A DNA stretch of 64,000 nt from Struthidea cinerea (taxonomy: Eukaryota > Chordata > Aves > Passeriformes > Corcoracidae): contig VZTI01004555.1 in the NCBI GenBank assembly GCA_013397865.1, forward strand, positions 1,752,971 through 1,816,970. Direction: 5' to 3'. This document shows positions 1 through 11,263 of this stretch, piece by piece. Numbering within the stretch: position 1 is the stretch's first letter; each line of letters opens with the position of its first letter. The position numbers and the translations under genes are program-made. Under the pieces are notes generated by a model that saw nothing but the letters and a program-made list of their open reading frames with translations, was not told where the DNA came from and did not search any database.

Positions 1-3000
1 AAAAAAAAAAAAAAGAACAAAGGCAGAGACAGTATCATAAAGGACTAAAAAAAAAAAACAACCTGCAGCAGTTAGTGCCTTGTTTTAGTGAAGCTCCTCA
101 GCTCCTCAGTGCACATCCCTGAACACCCCCAGAAAGGCTCTCACAACAGACAGGTACCTGCTCTCCCACTTTTCCTCCCACCAGGAACACTCAGTTCCCC
201 TTCAGTGATTCAGATAAAACCACCCCCTTTCCTGGGAAAATCCTGTTGGTGTTACTGAACAGGAAGGCCTCACTGATCACCTCTCAATCCTCACCACCCA
301 CACACCACAGCCACCTTCACTTCCTGGCTTCCCTCTCACTGACCCGGACCAGGATGCAGCCAGCCATGCCTGTGGTGCTGAGTGTGGCTTCCCGGTGTCT
401 CTCTCCCAGCCCACGTGCTCCTGTCCTCTCCAAGGAACGGGTCCGGAGCAGATGTTTCACCCAGGCACACAAACCTGGCCGTGCAAAATTGAGAGCACCC
501 CCAGGCCCACGCAAGTGAGAAGGTTCATGGAGGCTGGTTACCCATCTGCACAGCGCTGGGGACTCCAGGAGCACCCCTTGCCTCCTACGGCATTTTTTTC
601 CCCAAGTCAGATGCATTGCTCCCATCTTCTGGTATCAGGATTGACCAGGAGCTGGTTAGGAGGACTCAACACCCCTCCATCTCCTTGATTTTTAGTCAGC
701 ATGAGAAATGAACAGTTGATTAGTTCTCTCTCTATGTTACTGCTTTTTATGGTGGGTTTTTTCCTATCCCTGGACTCACCTTCAGTAAGTTGTGCTACTT
801 GCTAAAACTTTGGCTCCTCCATCTGATTGCAAGGTGATGGCGTTGTTCTTCGTTGACTTCTCTTGGGTAGGATCCAACGTGCTTTCCTCACAGAGAGGTT
901 TCCCTTTCGTGTTTCTGTACTGCTCCACCTCCACCTAAGCAGGGGTTTTGCTCTTTGGAGGTGGTGTGTTCCTGACAGCAGCCTGAGTGGCTGCAGCTAC
1001 CACATCGTTCATCTTATCTAAACTGTTTCTTGGGATTTTGATGAAGTCCACCAATAGTCAAGGGTTTTTGGGTTTTTTTTTATTTTCCTTAAGATTGCCC
1101 TTCTGAATTCTGAATCTTTTATAGGCATCTTTCAGCAGAATAAATCAAAACTAAAATATAGCCAATCCTGTTCATGAAGAAGGCATGGAGAATGCAAAAT
1201 CCTGTATTAAATGTCAGCTGATAAATAAGAATTAAGATTGTTTAAAATCCCATTACTTCCCCCACACAGAGCAGTGTTTTTCTGTCGTTGGAGCTGTGCT
1301 CCTGTTTCCCATTTTGCCTGAGTGTGCTTGCCCACCATCCACAACCACTCCAAGTTCCACAGCACATCCAGCTGGGACCACCACCTCCTCTGGCTTGTGA
1401 TACAGAATATGAGCACAGGCTGAAGGAACAAAGGAGGCAGAAGATGGAAGCCTTTAAATTCAGTTTTCCCAACCCCAGAGACTGCCCTTAGTATTTTCAT
1501 TTAGTATTTACTTCTTTATTTATTTAGTCTTTTCCTATGTGAACTAATCTGTTCACAATTTGTATACTTGTGACTTTGTCCACAAGAGTGATTATTAATT
1601 AATAAACAATTTATTAAGAATTCCCTGACAACACAGGGGTGGGATTCTCCTGGGGAAGTATACTTTCCTCATGTTTCTTTCAAAGATGTCAGGTGTCTAC
1701 CTTAATTGCACAGAATCAAAGCCAAACTCCATTGACGTCAGTGCAGTTATCTGGCTTTTATTAATATGAGATAAATATAAAAAACAGTATCAAGCAAAAA
1801 TTCACAGAGAATAATAAAACACCCACACAGACCTCCCGTTGAGTTGTTCTTGTGCTGATACTTCCCTTATTTGGAATGTATGGCTGTAGTGCCTATGACT
1901 CTACGCTCAGACCAGAGCTCTCCTTTGAATCATCTCTTTTCCCCTTGAGAAAATACTGTGCAGAAAATGCCTCTAACGCCTCAGTAATGGGGTGAGATTA
2001 GCACCAGAACAAACAGCTCCAGCCTCAGAAAATGTCAGGGACCTCGGAGGAGGAATAGGCTCTGCAACACCTTTCCCCTCCTTGCAGGTGCAGGACAGCC
2101 TATGTTCAAGCTCCGGTGTGGTGCAGCTTGAACTCTTGGAGCTGAGTGACATGGAAGGAGCAGAGTGAGAAAGTCCTGGGAGAAGACAGCTGGGGCCAAG
2201 ACACCTTAGCACATGGGCAAGGGCCCTTGTAAAGCTTGTGCACCCGCATGGGCAGGTCTGTGCCCAGCCCTGGGCCTTGCTGGTCCCAGCCTTGCCGTAC
2301 TGATCCGGCTGCCTGGCTTCACTCCAAACCTGTCCCGGCACAGCTGATCTGCATGGCCAGCACTGGAAGAGAATGGCATCCCATCCACAGGACACTCAGG
2401 ACTGGTGATTTAGCCACAACGAAAAGCTTAAAGAGCCCTAACTATTGAGTAAGACTTTGAAGCACATGCAAGTAGAAAAACTGATGTGTAGAAAAGATGG
2501 TTTAGCATTCATTTGGTTTCCCTGACACTAATTACAACAGGAAGAAAGTTCCCTCTGTTTACTGACAGGGATTGGGTGAATCTGTTTCTTAGGTTCCTAA
2601 CCCAGAACACTAAAGATGTTTTTTGATTTTCCTCTGAAAAAAAATTGAGCAGTTTTAGAATTTTACTGAATTAAAAGCAGCATTACCTGGGCACTGGGGC
2701 CATGCCCTTGATGGATCTCAGCTGCAGCCTAAGGAAGCTGTGTAGATACTCTGGTGCTGGTCTGCACTAGGAAGGGAAGTGAAATCCTGAGAAAGCTGCT
2801 TGGGGGCCCCAGAACAGCTCCTCAACGATTCCAGGTCAAGAGACAGACTCTGACACCCCTGTGGCAGCAAGATGATCATCTCCAGAACAAAAAACACAGA
2901 CAACGCCAGTGACCTGTCAAGCACGTAAGTAATCCCAACAGCTCCAACAACTTTATAAACCTTAAGCTGAAATTTAACCATGCAATGTTTCACAGATAAG

Positions 3001-6000
3001 GCTTAAAAGAGCATTGTTTTCAAGCTGCTTTTTTTTGTCTTTACTTCTGGGTTTTCTGTTCCAGAACTTCACGGTTCAGTGGTGTTACCAAATGCCAAGG
3101 AGTCAAACCTCAGCAACAGGCCTCTGAGGCTCTTTGGGAGTAATTAGTTTAAGAAGAAAGCAGCTGCCACAGTTTGGAAAGACTAATTGGTGGGTCAGCT
3201 ACTTTTGTTCCATCTCTCTTGCCATTTCCATTCGCTGCTTTCATTGGGAGCCCAGAAGTCCTGTTATCTGTATTACAACTTTGGAGGAGCCCTCAAATAA
3301 AAGGATATTTCATTACAGGTCGCTACATTCACTACTTTTCAGAGGTACCTCTCCTTTTTCAAATAGCAAGGTTCAGAACTTGCACAATTGGAATACACCC
3401 ACGTGCTAAGCATTATTTATTAGTTATAAATCAACTTTTTAAACTCTGTGGTGCATCTGGACAGCAACAAATCAACCGAGCTGTTTGACTTGGGTGGAGA
3501 TTGAGATCTTTTGGCAAGTCTCTTACCCCAAGGAAGAGGGCAGATCTTAGGGGGGAGGAATGACAGCCTCGTGGTAATGCCTCATGCAAGTGGCCCAGCA
3601 GAGGCGACCTCTGTGGGAGTACCACATCATGGCTACACTGGCAAAGGAAGCCACTACCACAGCAAGGTAAAACAAAAGCATTCAGCACACTTCTGTGCCT
3701 ACTGCAATCCCTTCAAATCACTTTACTCATCTTTAGTCCTTGCCTCACTACAAGCCTGAGCTGTGCGTGCTCAGGAGCAAAGAGCACACTTTTATCTAAT
3801 ACATGTCCTACCAGATGCAGCTGAGGAGGCACCGGCCTCTAATGGCAACTTGTAGGCTCTAACAGATAAAAGTAAAACCAGACAATTTTACTTCTTATGT
3901 GCACAACAACAGTCAGGATTTCAAACCCTGGTTGAAGCTGCTGAGCCTCAAGTAAAGCTGGCAGCTGAGCAGCTCCTTGTCCTGCTGGATGAAGAGCAGC
4001 TACTGCCAAAGGCTACCAAGCCACAGCATAGCTCCCAATCTTAAACTCCTGCAAGAATATGAGGGTTTGTAAAGCCGAGACTGATGGACCTGCCACAAGA
4101 CCCTCCACCTGCCCACAGGCAGCGCACACTGCGGTTTTCTAGCAGAGAGATGATGCAGCACCAAGTGAGGGAAATCACCCACCACTGTTTCCTTCCCAGG
4201 TGCCAGAAGTCTACCTTTGAAGCTTGCTTGGAGCAGATTTTATCTGAACTCAAATTTGCCTTTTGAAGATGTACTTGTTATTTTTAATCAGATAGCAGAG
4301 GCAATACATTCAAAGACTCATGAAACTTTTAAGTCAGACTTCCTTCCCTAGAGAAATAGTCACACAACAAACACTGAATTTTTATGAGCTGGTGGAATCA
4401 TCAGTTAATGATCTGAGACAGAAACAGCAACATGAATGTGAAAATAGGGTCAGAAGTATAACTCAGCATCAGGAATCTCATAGCAGCAGCCTCAGCACTT
4501 CTAGAAGCCTCCACCATGACTGAAATTAGGGTACCACTTTCTGATACACTCACTCACTCTGATCCACCTGTGGGCTACTACAGACAGGAACACTTTCATT
4601 CCCTGCATGCTCCCACCCTGTTTACACCAAATCTACCATCCTATAGCTTTGGTATGACATGATCAGTTCACTGACTCTATGAAAAAGGTTTTTGGGTGAA
4701 CTCATTTCCTAGTTTCCCTGCAGGAAGGAACAGGTGTGTCTTGCTAGTCTCTACATCCTAGAGGAAAAAAACAAAATCCCAGAGATTATCACCATTGGTG
4801 GCAGCCTGCAATTGCCACCAAGTCTGCCCTGAAATGGGACTGACCACCCCTGAATGGTACTTCACTGTGTCACACCTGGGAGCAGCCAACACCACAAAAA
4901 CCTTCAGCCAGAAACCTTTTGGTCATGAGAGTAACACTTATCAGGGTATGCTCACAACAGTTACACAGGGGAGGCATGTGCCTGCACCAGGAGGAATAGA
5001 TGTCTTCCTGCCAGGGCACACAGGGATTAGTAATTCATCTTCCAGGTTCCCAAACATGCATGAAAATGGATACTTTGGAAACACAAACCTGGTTTAAACC
5101 TAGTGGAGAACAGATTTTTCTTTTAGACAAAAGAAACCAGGAATAAACCTGTCTCTAAATTAAAAATGTTGGGTTTGTATTACTGCAATAAAAATCCATG
5201 GAAGATAAAAGGGCACTTTCAAATGCTCCATGGCTTTACTCCATCATTCTAGCGCTGTTCGTCACACCTGCTAGTGCCAAGTGACAACTCAGTGCCAGGG
5301 CCACATGCAACACAACACTGCAGGAGAACCTGCAGCCCAAGTCACCTCTGCTGTAATTATCCAAGCACAATCTTTGCCTTTGTCAAAGTTCTGCCAGAAC
5401 AACCTGACTAGAAAAGCAGCTCGCAGTGGAGTGCAGCCTTGATCTCTCAAAACTTCTCATACTGAATTTAACAAAAAACCCCAAACCCACTCTCTTGCCA
5501 CTCTCAATTTTCCCGGCAGGCAGCTGTGAAGGGTAACAAACCCCCCACCCTTAGCTCCTCCCTGGCCAAAACCTGTCACACACCATGTCACAACAGGTTC
5601 CTGATTTTGATGGACCAGGTTGTTTGCCGTTTAATCTGATTCCTCAACACTGGTATTTAGGACACTCACTTCCAGAGACAAGCAAGTGAACTTTGAGGAC
5701 TTCTGGGGCTCAAGGTGCCAGATCTCCTCCTCTGCCCCTCCCTCCCCAAATGAAGCTGGAGCTGGACACTGCTTGTGCCATGGTGACACTGCACAGCTGG
5801 ACACGCAGCAACAGCTGGGCTCCTCAGGAGCAGTACACAACAGCTGCAGCCGTACCAGCTCCTGCAGCTTTAATCCTGGATTTGGAGCTGTTGAAAACCA
5901 CAGGAAAGGAAAAAAAACCCAAGCCAAAACGCAACTCATGTAGTGAACACCAGTGGAAGTTTGCTTAAAAAAACCCAAGCCTGCAAAGATCAGAATACAG

Positions 6001-6220
6001 ATAGCTGTCCTAAGAAGCTGGCAGCTGCACACTGTTGATTACCCAACACATTCTTCTTGCCCAGGTTTCAAACCTCCACTGTTAGAACAGTCTCAAGGGT
6101 TAAGGTGGGTTTTTTTTGCCTCATTCAAGAGATTGTCGTTGTGTCATCAGCTTTGCAAATTTCACCGAGCTGTGTAAATACTTACTTGGAAAAGCAATAA
6201 GGGGGTTGAGTCACAAATGA
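1..6220. other. Flank 3' of EIF5; no gene recognised
   Basis: About 6.2 kb downstream of EIF5 on its strand. Both strands were read for spliced coding exons and none could be supported. Open frames are short, scattered and overlap each other on opposite strands, as expected by chance. The window opens with a short A-tract. In mammals MARK3 lies on this side of EIF5, but no MARK3 exon was recognised here. The only coding-like stretch is the minus-strand frame at 782-1057, listed separately. Confidence 0.6.
782..1057 (-). other. Unrecognised open frame with one internal stop (possible old exon or pseudogene piece)
   Basis: On the minus strand a frame of 92 codons runs from a stop at 1058-1060 to a stop at 782-784, interrupted only by one TAG at 935-937. 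Its translation is protein-like in composition (stretches such as KMNDVVAAATQAAV and VEQYRNTKGKPL), and a consensus splice donor (CTGAAG|GTGAGT) follows immediately at 779/780. I do not recognise the protein. Chance is a serious alternative, since a 92-codon frame with one stop is not rare in 64 kb. Confidence 0.15.
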
Positions 6221-6224
6221 AGAT

Positions 6225-6522
6225 TGACCAAAACCAAATCCTTTATTTCCACAACTGTATAAATGTGCTCCAAGTATGTGTCCAACACAAGTTAGAAAAA
6301 CAAAACAGAACATGCCAGTTGCAAACTAGATCAGTTCACCGACGTGCTGACTCCTTGGTATTAGGCTTAGTTACACAAGACCAGTCACGGTAAAAAGATA
6401 CATTTTAGAGTACAAAGTAGCAGGATGTTAAGCCATTTCAGCTTGTGCACATACAAGTCACACTTCTGGCAGAAAACGCAGAGAAGTTTGCATTACTATG
6501 CTGGAAGCTATGTTGCATCACT
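6225..6522 (-). other. EIF5: EIF5 3' untranslated region (short form)
   Basis: Sequence between the EIF5 stop codon (6523-6525) and the region just past the AATAAA signal at 6242-6247, about 300 nt. It is AT-rich and has no other features recognised. A longer alternative 3' UTR extending further left cannot be excluded. Confidence 0.6.
6242..6247 (-). terminator. EIF5: Polyadenylation signal AATAAA of EIF5
   Basis: The plus strand reads tttatt, giving AATAAA on the EIF5 strand about 276 nt after the stop codon, followed by a T/G-rich downstream stretch. Cleavage would be expected roughly 15-25 nt further on, near 6222-6230. Confidence 0.65.
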
Positions 6523-6615
6523 TTAAATGGCATCAATATCGATATCATCATCTTTATTGTTTGCAGGCTTCACAGTTTCAACTTTAGGTACACTGGCAGT
6601 TGTGGAGTACACCAC
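6523..6615 (-). CDS. EIF5: EIF5 last coding exon (residues 401-430, stop)
   Basis: 93 nt including the TAA at 6523-6525. Encodes VVYSTTASVPKVETVK and the conserved acidic end DDDIDIDAI. Confidence 0.95.
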   Translation of the reverse strand: MVYSTTASVPKVETVKPANNKDDDIDIDAI

Positions 6616-9600
6616 CTGTGGAGACAAGACATTCCTTTAACTACAGCACCCACTGCCACTAAGCAATGGAGTAATTCCAACACCCAACCACACAACCACC
6701 CTCCTGACCATGGCCATGCACCCCTCATCATGCGGCTTTGTAAGGCAGAGCTGTGCACCGCACCTGGAGGAAGAAACATCTCATACCCAGGAGCAGAATA
6801 ATATAATGCTGAGAAGAGAACAACCAACCAACCCCCATGTAAAAACACACCCAGCCACAGCCAGCTGGAGCATAACCACCAGATTTTACCTAGGCCTGAA
6901 CTGTGAGGAAACTCGTCAGTTATTCTTCCATCAGCTTATCTAACAAACACACCCCCACTAACTCATCTAGAACATAAGACACGATGCTCAATACCTCCTG
7001 TCAACCTTGCACTATATGAGCTGCTACTGTGCAAGAGACTGTCACTGTGGAATGGTACAGTCTTGGGCTATCCAGGTGCACTTGCAGTTATTACAGTGAT
7101 GTCAGGTAGACAACTGACAACAATTAGCAGCAACACTGACAAAGCATTGTAAATGGAATGTTCCTCCTGTTCCCAACATGCACAGGAATACCCCAAGTAA
7201 TCCATTTCAGAATGCACCAGGACAAGGTTCAAGACTTAAACATGCAGTAACAGTGCAACCCTGGAGCTGCTGACAGTAAATGAGCCTTTCCTACCTCTAT
7301 GTTTTCATCTTCATCCTCTTCTTCATTACCGGAAGATTCTTCTTCAGCTTCCTTTAGCCATTTAATAAATGGTTCTGCTTTGACACGGATTTCTTTGGCA
7401 AGCTCCTTTGCAACGTATTTCTTTGAGGCCTGAAAGACAAGAGACTTTGTGTGAACACTGAAGGAGTTTACACCAGACTGCACCCAAATACTGCTTAAAT
7501 TGGAACTCTAACCTCACCCACTGTCTTCCACAGCCTGTTTTTGGGAAGGAGGCTTCTCGCAGCACAAGCCACACCAGAATGGAGAAGCCAGATTCAATAG
7601 GCTACCCTCAGGTGTTTAACTGCTACAGTACATGACATACTGCCCTTTACCTTTTCAGCCCAGCCAAGGATGACTTCTTCTTCCAGAAGATCTGCATCAT
7701 ACATTTCCTTCAAAATATGTGGTATTTTCGAAATAAGCTGAGACTGATGCATGGCTACCACACACTCAAAGCCATGGAGAAGGTACCTCTGAGCTTTCTT
7801 GTTGTTGTGGCAGAACTAGAATTGTGATAAAAGCAAAAAAGTGACTGAATGAGCTTTTTTACCTTCTCTCCAGACTGAATAGAGAGCAGAAGCAGCTCTA
7901 TGAGATTGTGAAGTTTACAATAGTTCACACTATCCTTCCCAGCAGCTGCCCCTAGCTAAGGAGGGGTTTAAAAGTAAAACACTACAAAAACTCAAGAATT
8001 CTTGCCCATAGTACCAAGCAACTGCTACAAATAACTCCAAACAGCTGTCACAATGAGTGCAGAAGAGACAGCTTACACGAAGGAAGTGACGTCTGTATTT
8101 TCTTATTTGTTCACGAATCTTTTCATCAAAAAGGACTTCAGTGAGAACAAGTGGGCCCATAGCCTTTACATCCAGTCTCTCTGCTTCTGCTACAATGTCT
8201 TTGTCAGAAGTATCGATGACACCTTCTTCCTTCTTTTTCTAGAGGGAAACAGGTACAGAGAGAAACATTTTAATGCCACTTGAGGTCTGCATTAATGCTC
8301 TTTGCACTCTTCCCTTCCCACCACTGGTGGAACCAGTACTTTGCAGAAGCTTGAGCAGGTTGCCTTTAGTTTCCTTATTAACATTTTGTACCACTACACC
8401 TGAGTGGTTATATCAAGCAAACAACGAGAGAACAGTTACCTTTACAAAATCAAATAGTAGGTTGACTCTCTCCTCCACAGTTCTTTCCAGGTCTTCACTA
8501 AGCGTGAGGTTCTTTGCATGGTCACTGATTTCATCCATTCTACGCCTCTGGGCTTCTTCTGTTGTGTCCTCACCCCAGTCATCATCATCCTCCTCCTCCT
8601 AAAATACAAAAGTAAAACAGGAGATTCACACAGTATTACTGCAGGCTTAGTATTAGGTGAGTATAGAAATGATACAGACATAACAGCACTTTTATAAAAC
8701 TAAAGAAATGTTTATAGTACAATTTGCAAGTCAAAGACCATGGAGAAAGTGCAAACATAGGAAAGAAGTAATGGAAGCTAGACCTGAGTCTATTGGCATC
8801 TGTAGGGCTACTTGAACTGCAGTTTTACCATTCTACCTCTACACAGGAGACAATCCAGGGGCCTGAAAAGGAGCGATAAAGGATAGGCAGCTTTCACCTA
8901 GCAAGGAGCACAAACTCTAGTACTGATGAGCTGATAAAGCTGCTGTATAGGAGAATCAGGGATCCTTCTATTCCAGCACTAAGTTCCAGATACAGCAAGA
9001 CCTTTAGGTGCAATGTTGACCAGCAAGGAATGCCAGTGATTTCAAAGGTTTAAATCTGAGCAAGACACCATACACCCTTATCTCCCCACTTTCCCTTCTA
9101 CTTACCACAACCTGTGGAGGAGTAATCTCCTCTGGTGGTGGGGGTGGAAGTGTCTCATTGCTGGACACAGAACCATTCTCTTTGTCCTTGCCTTTTCTGT
9201 TCTTCTTCTCCTTTTCTTTCTTTCCTGTACCAGTGTCACCACTTTCTGCAAGTGAATTTTAATGTTTTGTTCTATGAACTAGAGCAAACTAGAAAGTCCC
9301 TGCACCTCTGCCAAACCCCCAAGTGGGTTTGGATGCTTTCATTAGCTGTAAGTTATGGGTAGAACCCATCCCGAAACACACTCAGGGAAGATGTACAACT
9401 GGTGGGGAAACCCCAGTTGCAGCCAAAATCTTGTTTGTCACCAAGATTGTCCAAGTCTATATAACAGGTGACCTCACAAAGCAGAGACCCCTGGAATAGG
9501 TTAGACTTTTCTATTCTAGCAAGCTCAAATTGCAGCAGGCAACTAGATGCTTACTACAGAGTGTTGCTTGCACAGACTACGGTTCACATTTACTACAGTT

Positions 9601-11194
9601 TTTACTTCCTACTCTCACACTTCACACTGACTTAAAGCAACAACTGCCATGAGCTACTGCTAACTACCTTCCTTCCTCCTAAGTTTAGTCCTGCACAGGC
9701 AAATCCAGCTTTTAACAAACAGCTCTACTTGGGAAGGACACAGTATAACGAGGAAATAGAGTACCAGCACACCTACTTCATCTTGATCCTCGAACATACT
9801 CTAGAAGTATGCTAGTGCCTGTTTACATTTTTATTAAATGTGAGCTACTTATTTTTCTACTTCCACAACACCACTAATACAGAAGTTCTCTTTATCCCCA
9901 GAAGTAAGGAAAGGCACTTACCAGGAGGGTTTTTGAGAATGAACGTGCAGAGTTTATGGTTTGTGTCAAGCATGCCTCGATAGCCACAGGCTTTGCAAGA
10001 GTTACCTATAGTTTGTTTCTTAGGATTGACATGCTGTAAGAGAGAACAACCTCCAGTTAATTTACTACTTACAGAACACTTATGCATTAAAGCCTAAACC
10101 TAATGTCTACATGATTATCTCCAAATTATTAAGGGAGAGGTTTAAATATTTTTGTATCACCACCTGAAGACAAAGTTTAGATGTAGCAATTTATCTCAGA
10201 AGTGAGGAACTATTGGAGATGTAAAACCTTCCCAAAGGGTGCAAGAAATCAATACGTACTTGATTTTCTGTTCATAGATACTGCTATGTCCGTTTTGAAG
10301 TCTGCTTTTAACTTTGCACTACTTCTACAAACATTTAATATAGTGTTTCCATAGTGTCACTGTTGATGTGGACAGAGAGTACTCACCAGATCAGTTTCAG
10401 GATTCTCACACTCAGGACAGAGAACAAATTTTTTAATGAATCCATCCAACATGTCTTGCAGCTTATTCGCCTCATGAGATCCATTGACAATGTAACGGTC
10501 ATTCTTAACATCAAACTGGGTCTGTGCTCCCAGCTCACAACCAAAAAATTTGGTAGGATCTGTAAAGAAAGCATTATAGTCACTACCATGTTCATATCTT
10601 CACTGTGATTCTTAAACAGCAAGTAAATAGGCTATTGCTTCTTTCTGTTCATTATTTCATCCTGAGATAATCATGTTTCTTTCTTACAAATCTTTGAAGA
10701 CAGTATTAATGCTTTATTAGCTAATTAACACTACCACTTCAAACACAAAAGCATTAAAAAATGCTGTGTCATTCCACACTACTACTTACACGTTGGAGGC
10801 CGATTAAGCGCCTTTGCAACGTCAACCATGTTGACTATAACCGTCTTTATTCCATTTCCTTTGCCCTCCACCTAGAGAACAAATAATGTTTTAAGGTTAA
10901 ATGCCTGCAACAGCCAAGCCCAGTGTGCATTTCCCATTTAACTACACCGAAATTCTGCTTTGAAGTGCATCTCCTTCCAGGACCTAATGTGCACTTATGT
11001 GGACTGAAGGAGCGGACACCCTCCCTCTCCTGAGTGGCCAAGCATTATCATTGCCTCTTTCCCCTCCTGGGAGAACCAGTTATGAGACAACACTCCCTGC
11101 TTACAGCTGCTTAGTAAGTTACCTTGGCAATCAGACGGGGCATTTTGTAGCGATAGAACTGATCTGAAACACTGCGGTTGACGTTGACAGACAT
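6523..11194 (-). CDS. EIF5: Eukaryotic translation initiation factor 5 (eIF5), ten coding exons
   Basis: eIF5 is the GTPase-activating protein for eIF2 in the 43S/48S preinitiation complex and also retains eIF2-GDP. Coding exons, 5' to 3' on the minus strand: 11123-11194, 10790-10871, 10387-10559, 9922-10033, 9106-9245, 8440-8598, 8077-8238, 7651-7815, 7295-7429 and 6523-6615. All junctions are GT-AG and all phases join, giving 430 residues against 431 in human. The N-terminal GAP domain has the arginine finger Arg15. A C2C2 zinc ribbon uses Cys99, Cys102, Cys122 and Cys125. A charged linker with a polyproline run follows (about 147-200), then the HEAT/W2 domain (about 230-395), whose acidic aromatic-acidic box ends in DEDENIEV. 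The start is the ATG at 11192-11194 (A at -3). The introns hold no other genes except SNORA28. Identification is by direct recognition of the conserved protein. Confidence 0.98.
7295..7429 (-). CDS. EIF5: EIF5 coding exon 9 (residues 356-400)
   Basis: 135 nt. Encodes ASKKYVAKELAKEIRVKAEP and the acidic box EESSGNEEEDEDENIE that contacts eIF2-beta and eIF3 partners in this family. Donor GAG|GTAGGA. Confidence 0.95.
7651..7815 (-). CDS. EIF5: EIF5 coding exon 8 (residues 301-355)
   Basis: 165 nt, phase 0 to 0. Encodes FCHNNKKAQRYLLHGFECVV and on to LLEEEVILGWAEK, central W2-domain helices. Donor AAAAG|GTAAAG. Confidence 0.95.
8077..8238 (-). CDS. EIF5: EIF5 coding exon 7 (residues 247-300)
   Basis: 162 nt, phase 0 to 0. 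Encodes KKKEEGVIDTSDKDIVAEAE and MGPLVLTEVLFDEKIREQIR, ending YRRHFLR at CGT|GTAAGC; first helices of the W2 domain. Confidence 0.95.
8440..8598 (-). CDS. EIF5: EIF5 coding exon 6 (residues 194-246)
   Basis: 159 nt, phase 0 to 0. Starts with the acidic EEEDDDDWGED run and continues TTEEAQRRRMDEISDHAKN into the beginning of the HEAT domain. Donor AAAG|GTAACT. Confidence 0.95.
8887..8996. repeat. Two adjoining inverted repeats in an EIF5 intron
   Basis: An 8-bp perfect inverted repeat, gcagcttt (8887-8894) against aaagctgc (8936-8943), abuts a 7-bp one, gctgtat (8942-8948) against atacagc (8990-8996). Each could form a hairpin of about 55 nt. Neither has an H box or a terminal ACA in the right place, so no RNA gene is called. 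Confidence 0.35.
9106..9245 (-). CDS. EIF5: EIF5 coding exon 5 (residues 147-193)
   Basis: 140 nt encoding the charged linker: an ESGDTGTGKKEKEKK-type lysine-rich run, then an ENGSVSS stretch and a five-proline run ending PPQVV at GTG|GTAAGT. This is the least conserved part of the protein; the proline run is shorter than I recall in human. Confidence 0.93.
9445..9569 (-). ncRNA. SNORA28: H/ACA box snoRNA SNORA28 (ACA28), intronic
   Basis: A 125-nt element on the EIF5 strand, in the intron between coding exons 4 and 5. It begins AAGCAACACTCTG. A 5' hairpin closes with AGCAA (near 9565-9569) against TTGCT, and is followed directly by AGAATA, a perfect ANANNA H box. A 3' hairpin closes with AAGTCTA against TAGACTT. 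It ends with ACA plus three nucleotides (ACAATC, 9445-9450). Length, two-hairpin layout, both boxes, host gene and my recollection of the 5' end of mammalian SNORA28 all agree. The family guides pseudouridylation of 18S rRNA (from memory, two sites) in the nucleolus, and is released by processing of the spliced host intron. Its promoter is that of EIF5. Confidence 0.85.
9922..10033 (-). CDS. EIF5: EIF5 coding exon 4 (residues 110-147)
   Basis: 112 nt. Carries the second half of the zinc ribbon, CKAC (Cys122, Cys125), and the LCTFILKNPP end of the globular N-domain. Donor CCTG|GTAAGT leaves phase 1. Confidence 0.95.
10387..10559 (-). CDS. EIF5: EIF5 coding exon 3 (residues 52-109)
   Basis: 173 nt. 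Completes the split Tyr codon and carries the first half of the zinc ribbon, CPEC (Cys99, Cys102), ending in ENPETDL at CTG|GTGAGT. Confidence 0.95.
10790..10871 (-). CDS. EIF5: EIF5 coding exon 2 (residues 25-52)
   Basis: 82 nt encoding VEGKGNGIKTVIVNMVDVAK and on to NRPPT, part of the GAP domain. Acceptor CTAG|GTGG, donor ACGT|GTAAGT; leaves phase 1 with the first base of a Tyr codon. Confidence 0.95.
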
Positions 11195-11263
11195 TTTGCC
11201 TTATTAGTAGCTTTATCAATAAGATGAAGAGATCTTTGATTGCAGTTTTTTGGTATCTTCTGT
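11123..11263 (-). CDS. EIF5: EIF5 exon with start codon (69 nt leader plus residues 1-24)
   Basis: The acceptor CTTCTCCAG|ACAG places the exon start at 11263. The 69 nt before the ATG contain no other ATG. The coding part (11123-11194) encodes MSVNVNRSVSDQF onward, including arginine finger Arg15, and ends at AAG|GTAACT. The upstream ORF from the leader exon reads through this exon in a different frame. Confidence 0.93.

Noticed and set aside
1..6220. Search for MARK3 exons downstream of EIF5
   Set aside because: MARK3 follows EIF5 in mammals, but no kinase, UBA or KA1 domain sequence was seen on either strand here.
7025..7150. H/ACA-like pair of hairpins ending in ACAGTA in the last EIF5 intron
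   Set aside because: No proper H box lies between the hairpins and the 3' stem competes with an inner pairing. The element at 9445-9569 satisfies every H/ACA rule and begins like SNORA28.
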